The position numbers were made by a program, and so were the translations under genes. 21,227 nucleotides of DNA, taken from a virus. Positions 20,559 to 21,227 of this stretch are shown piece after piece. The stretch spans positions 1 to 21,227 of IMG/VR virus record IMGVR_UViG_3300011271_000017. One strand, 5' to 3'. The number at the start of each line of letters is the position of its first letter. The first letter of the stretch is position 1. Below the pieces are notes generated by a model. That model ran no database searches. It was not told the origin of the DNA and saw nothing but the letters and a program-made list of their open reading frames with translations.

Positions 20559-20587
20559 ACCTGCTCTCTTGCGGGCCGAGAGCAGGT
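20559..20587. repeat. 10-bp perfect hairpin just after the annealing protein gene
   Basis: ACCTGCTCTC and GAGAGCAGGT pair perfectly with a 9-nt loop. It starts six bases after the stop codon but has no U-run on either strand. It may be an RNA end-protecting or processing stem. A small palindrome ACCAT-ca-ATGGT lies beside it at 20541-20552. Confidence 0.6.
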
Positions 20588-20593
20588 CACATG

Positions 20594-21226
20594 CTACTTA
20601 CCAGCTCCCGCGCTGGCTTTCTTCACTTCTGGCTCAGCATAGATGCGCTTTGCCATTTCTCCCATCTCAGCAATGGTCATATCCCAGGCGGTTTTACTCT
20701 GCGGCCTGGCAGAAATGGAACTGGCCCAGGCGTAGAATTTATCAGGACTGGTGCGACTCCAAAGTCCCTTCTCCTCGCCGCGTGTGTAAAGATCACCCCG
20801 CGTAACCGCTACAGTAGACTTGTCAGCATCCTGATGGCCGTTAGCTTGCGCCTCGTGCTGCTCGTAGGAGCCAGGTTTCGCCAGATCGTGCAAGGCTTGC
20901 CCGTTGGTAGCTGGCACAGGACTATCGACGAGGCGCTCAACGCCTTCGCTCAGTTCATCGCCGGTAAATTGCGTGCCATATCCGAGAGCGGCCAGCGCCC
21001 GCCCGATTGCGCCCGTCTCCGCCTTCTCAATGAAATCGGCAAAGTTGACGGCGCTCTCGCTCTTCGTGCCTGTCGCCCGCGCTCCCTTGCCGTCAGTCAC
21101 TACCGCCTTATACCTGGCATAGCCTTTCGCCATCTTGACGACCTTCTCGCTGCGCCTGGTTTCGTTGTTCCACGCGGAAACCTCCATCGAGACTTCACGA
21201 TCGAGATCAACTGCCAACTCCTCAGT
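20594..21226 (-). CDS. Possible single-strand annealing protein (Rad52/ERF-like), partial
   Basis: The frame is open to the right edge, so the start is not seen (a TTG at 21217 has no spaced ribosome binding site). The visible part has REVSMEVSAWNNETRRSEKV, YARYKAVVTDGKGARATGTK, then NFADFIEKAETGAIGRALAA, LGYGTQFTGDELSEG. The motif F.EKAET.AIGRALA.LGYGT is found in phage and bacterial single-strand annealing or related recombination proteins. The C-terminal helical part (DKFYAWASSISARPQSKTAW) follows a linker rich in His, Gln and Asp. I infer a recombination or replication role. The family name is tentative. It is the only early-type gene here, separated from the late genes by the non-coding region. 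Confidence 0.6.
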   Translation of the reverse strand, partial: TEELAVDLDREVSMEVSAWNNETRRSEKVVKMAKGYARYKAVVTDGKGARATGTKSESAVNFADFIEKAETGAIGRALAALGYGTQFTGDELSEGVERLVDSPVPATNGQALHDLAKPGSYEQHEAQANGHQDADKSTVAVTRGDLYTRGEEKGLWSRTSPDKFYAWASSISARPQSKTAWDMTIAEMGEMAKRIYAEPEVKKASAGAGK

Positions 21227-21227
21227 A

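Noticed and set aside
20366-20590. 74-codon minus-strand ORF over the short RNA and its promoter
   Set aside because: It crosses a hairpin, a promoter and two terminators, lacks a good start, and shows no protein-like pattern.

Overview
The window is the late structural module of a tailed double-stranded DNA phage or prophage with an HK97-type head and a siphovirus tail. Every protein gene I can support is on the minus strand, so transcription runs right to left. Reading that way the order is: a possible single-strand annealing protein (20594-21226, cut by the edge), a 520-base non-coding region, three small genes, small and large terminase, two small genes, a short odd ORF over a tRNA-like sequence, portal, six small genes, a GIY-YIG homing endonuclease, prohead protease, two small genes with their own promoters, major capsid protein, connector and head-tail joining genes, tail terminator, major tail protein, tail assembly chaperones, tape measure, and the start of a fibre-like gene cut by the left edge. 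No contractile sheath gene is present, which supports a siphovirus. A tape measure of 880 residues predicts a tail of roughly 130 nm.

Most genes are packed with ATGA, TGATG or TAATG stop-start overlaps, so translational coupling is the rule. Breaks in that pattern mark the interesting places: 4842-4947 before the major tail protein, 9911-10587 around the capsid gene, 13221-13326 before the homing endonuclease, 19346-19462, 19685-19842 and 20071-20593. Five extended -10 sites have the form TGNTATACT and a sixth reads TGCTATAAT, so the host uses an ordinary sigma70/sigmaA-type polymerase. Shine-Dalgarno sequences are normal (AGGAG type). The host cannot be named from the sequence. A Chloroflexota (Ktedonobacter-like) or other Gram-positive-type host is a guess based on the style of several proteins and of the RNA described next.

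The most unusual part is 20092-20590. A plus-strand structured RNA of about 250 nt (promoter at 20122, terminator ending at 20384) faces a minus-strand RNA of about 70 nt (promoter at 20471-20499, terminator at 20392-20420). The small RNA carries two blocks complementary, in the correct antiparallel order, to the 5' part of the large RNA. One block covers a hairpin loop and one arm of the predicted closing stem. The large RNA has short blocks that resemble the HEARO / IscB omega-RNA scaffold, but there is no IscB-like gene in the window. Other regulatory signals are a stem that would hide the capsid gene's ribosome binding site, an 11-bp inverted repeat before the major tail protein gene, a terminator directly before a small gene, and a repeated bulged-G hairpin on either side of a small promoter-bearing gene. 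Three successive genes at the terminase-portal junction start with the same MSRK coding sequence, and a degenerate tRNA-like sequence lies in the middle one.
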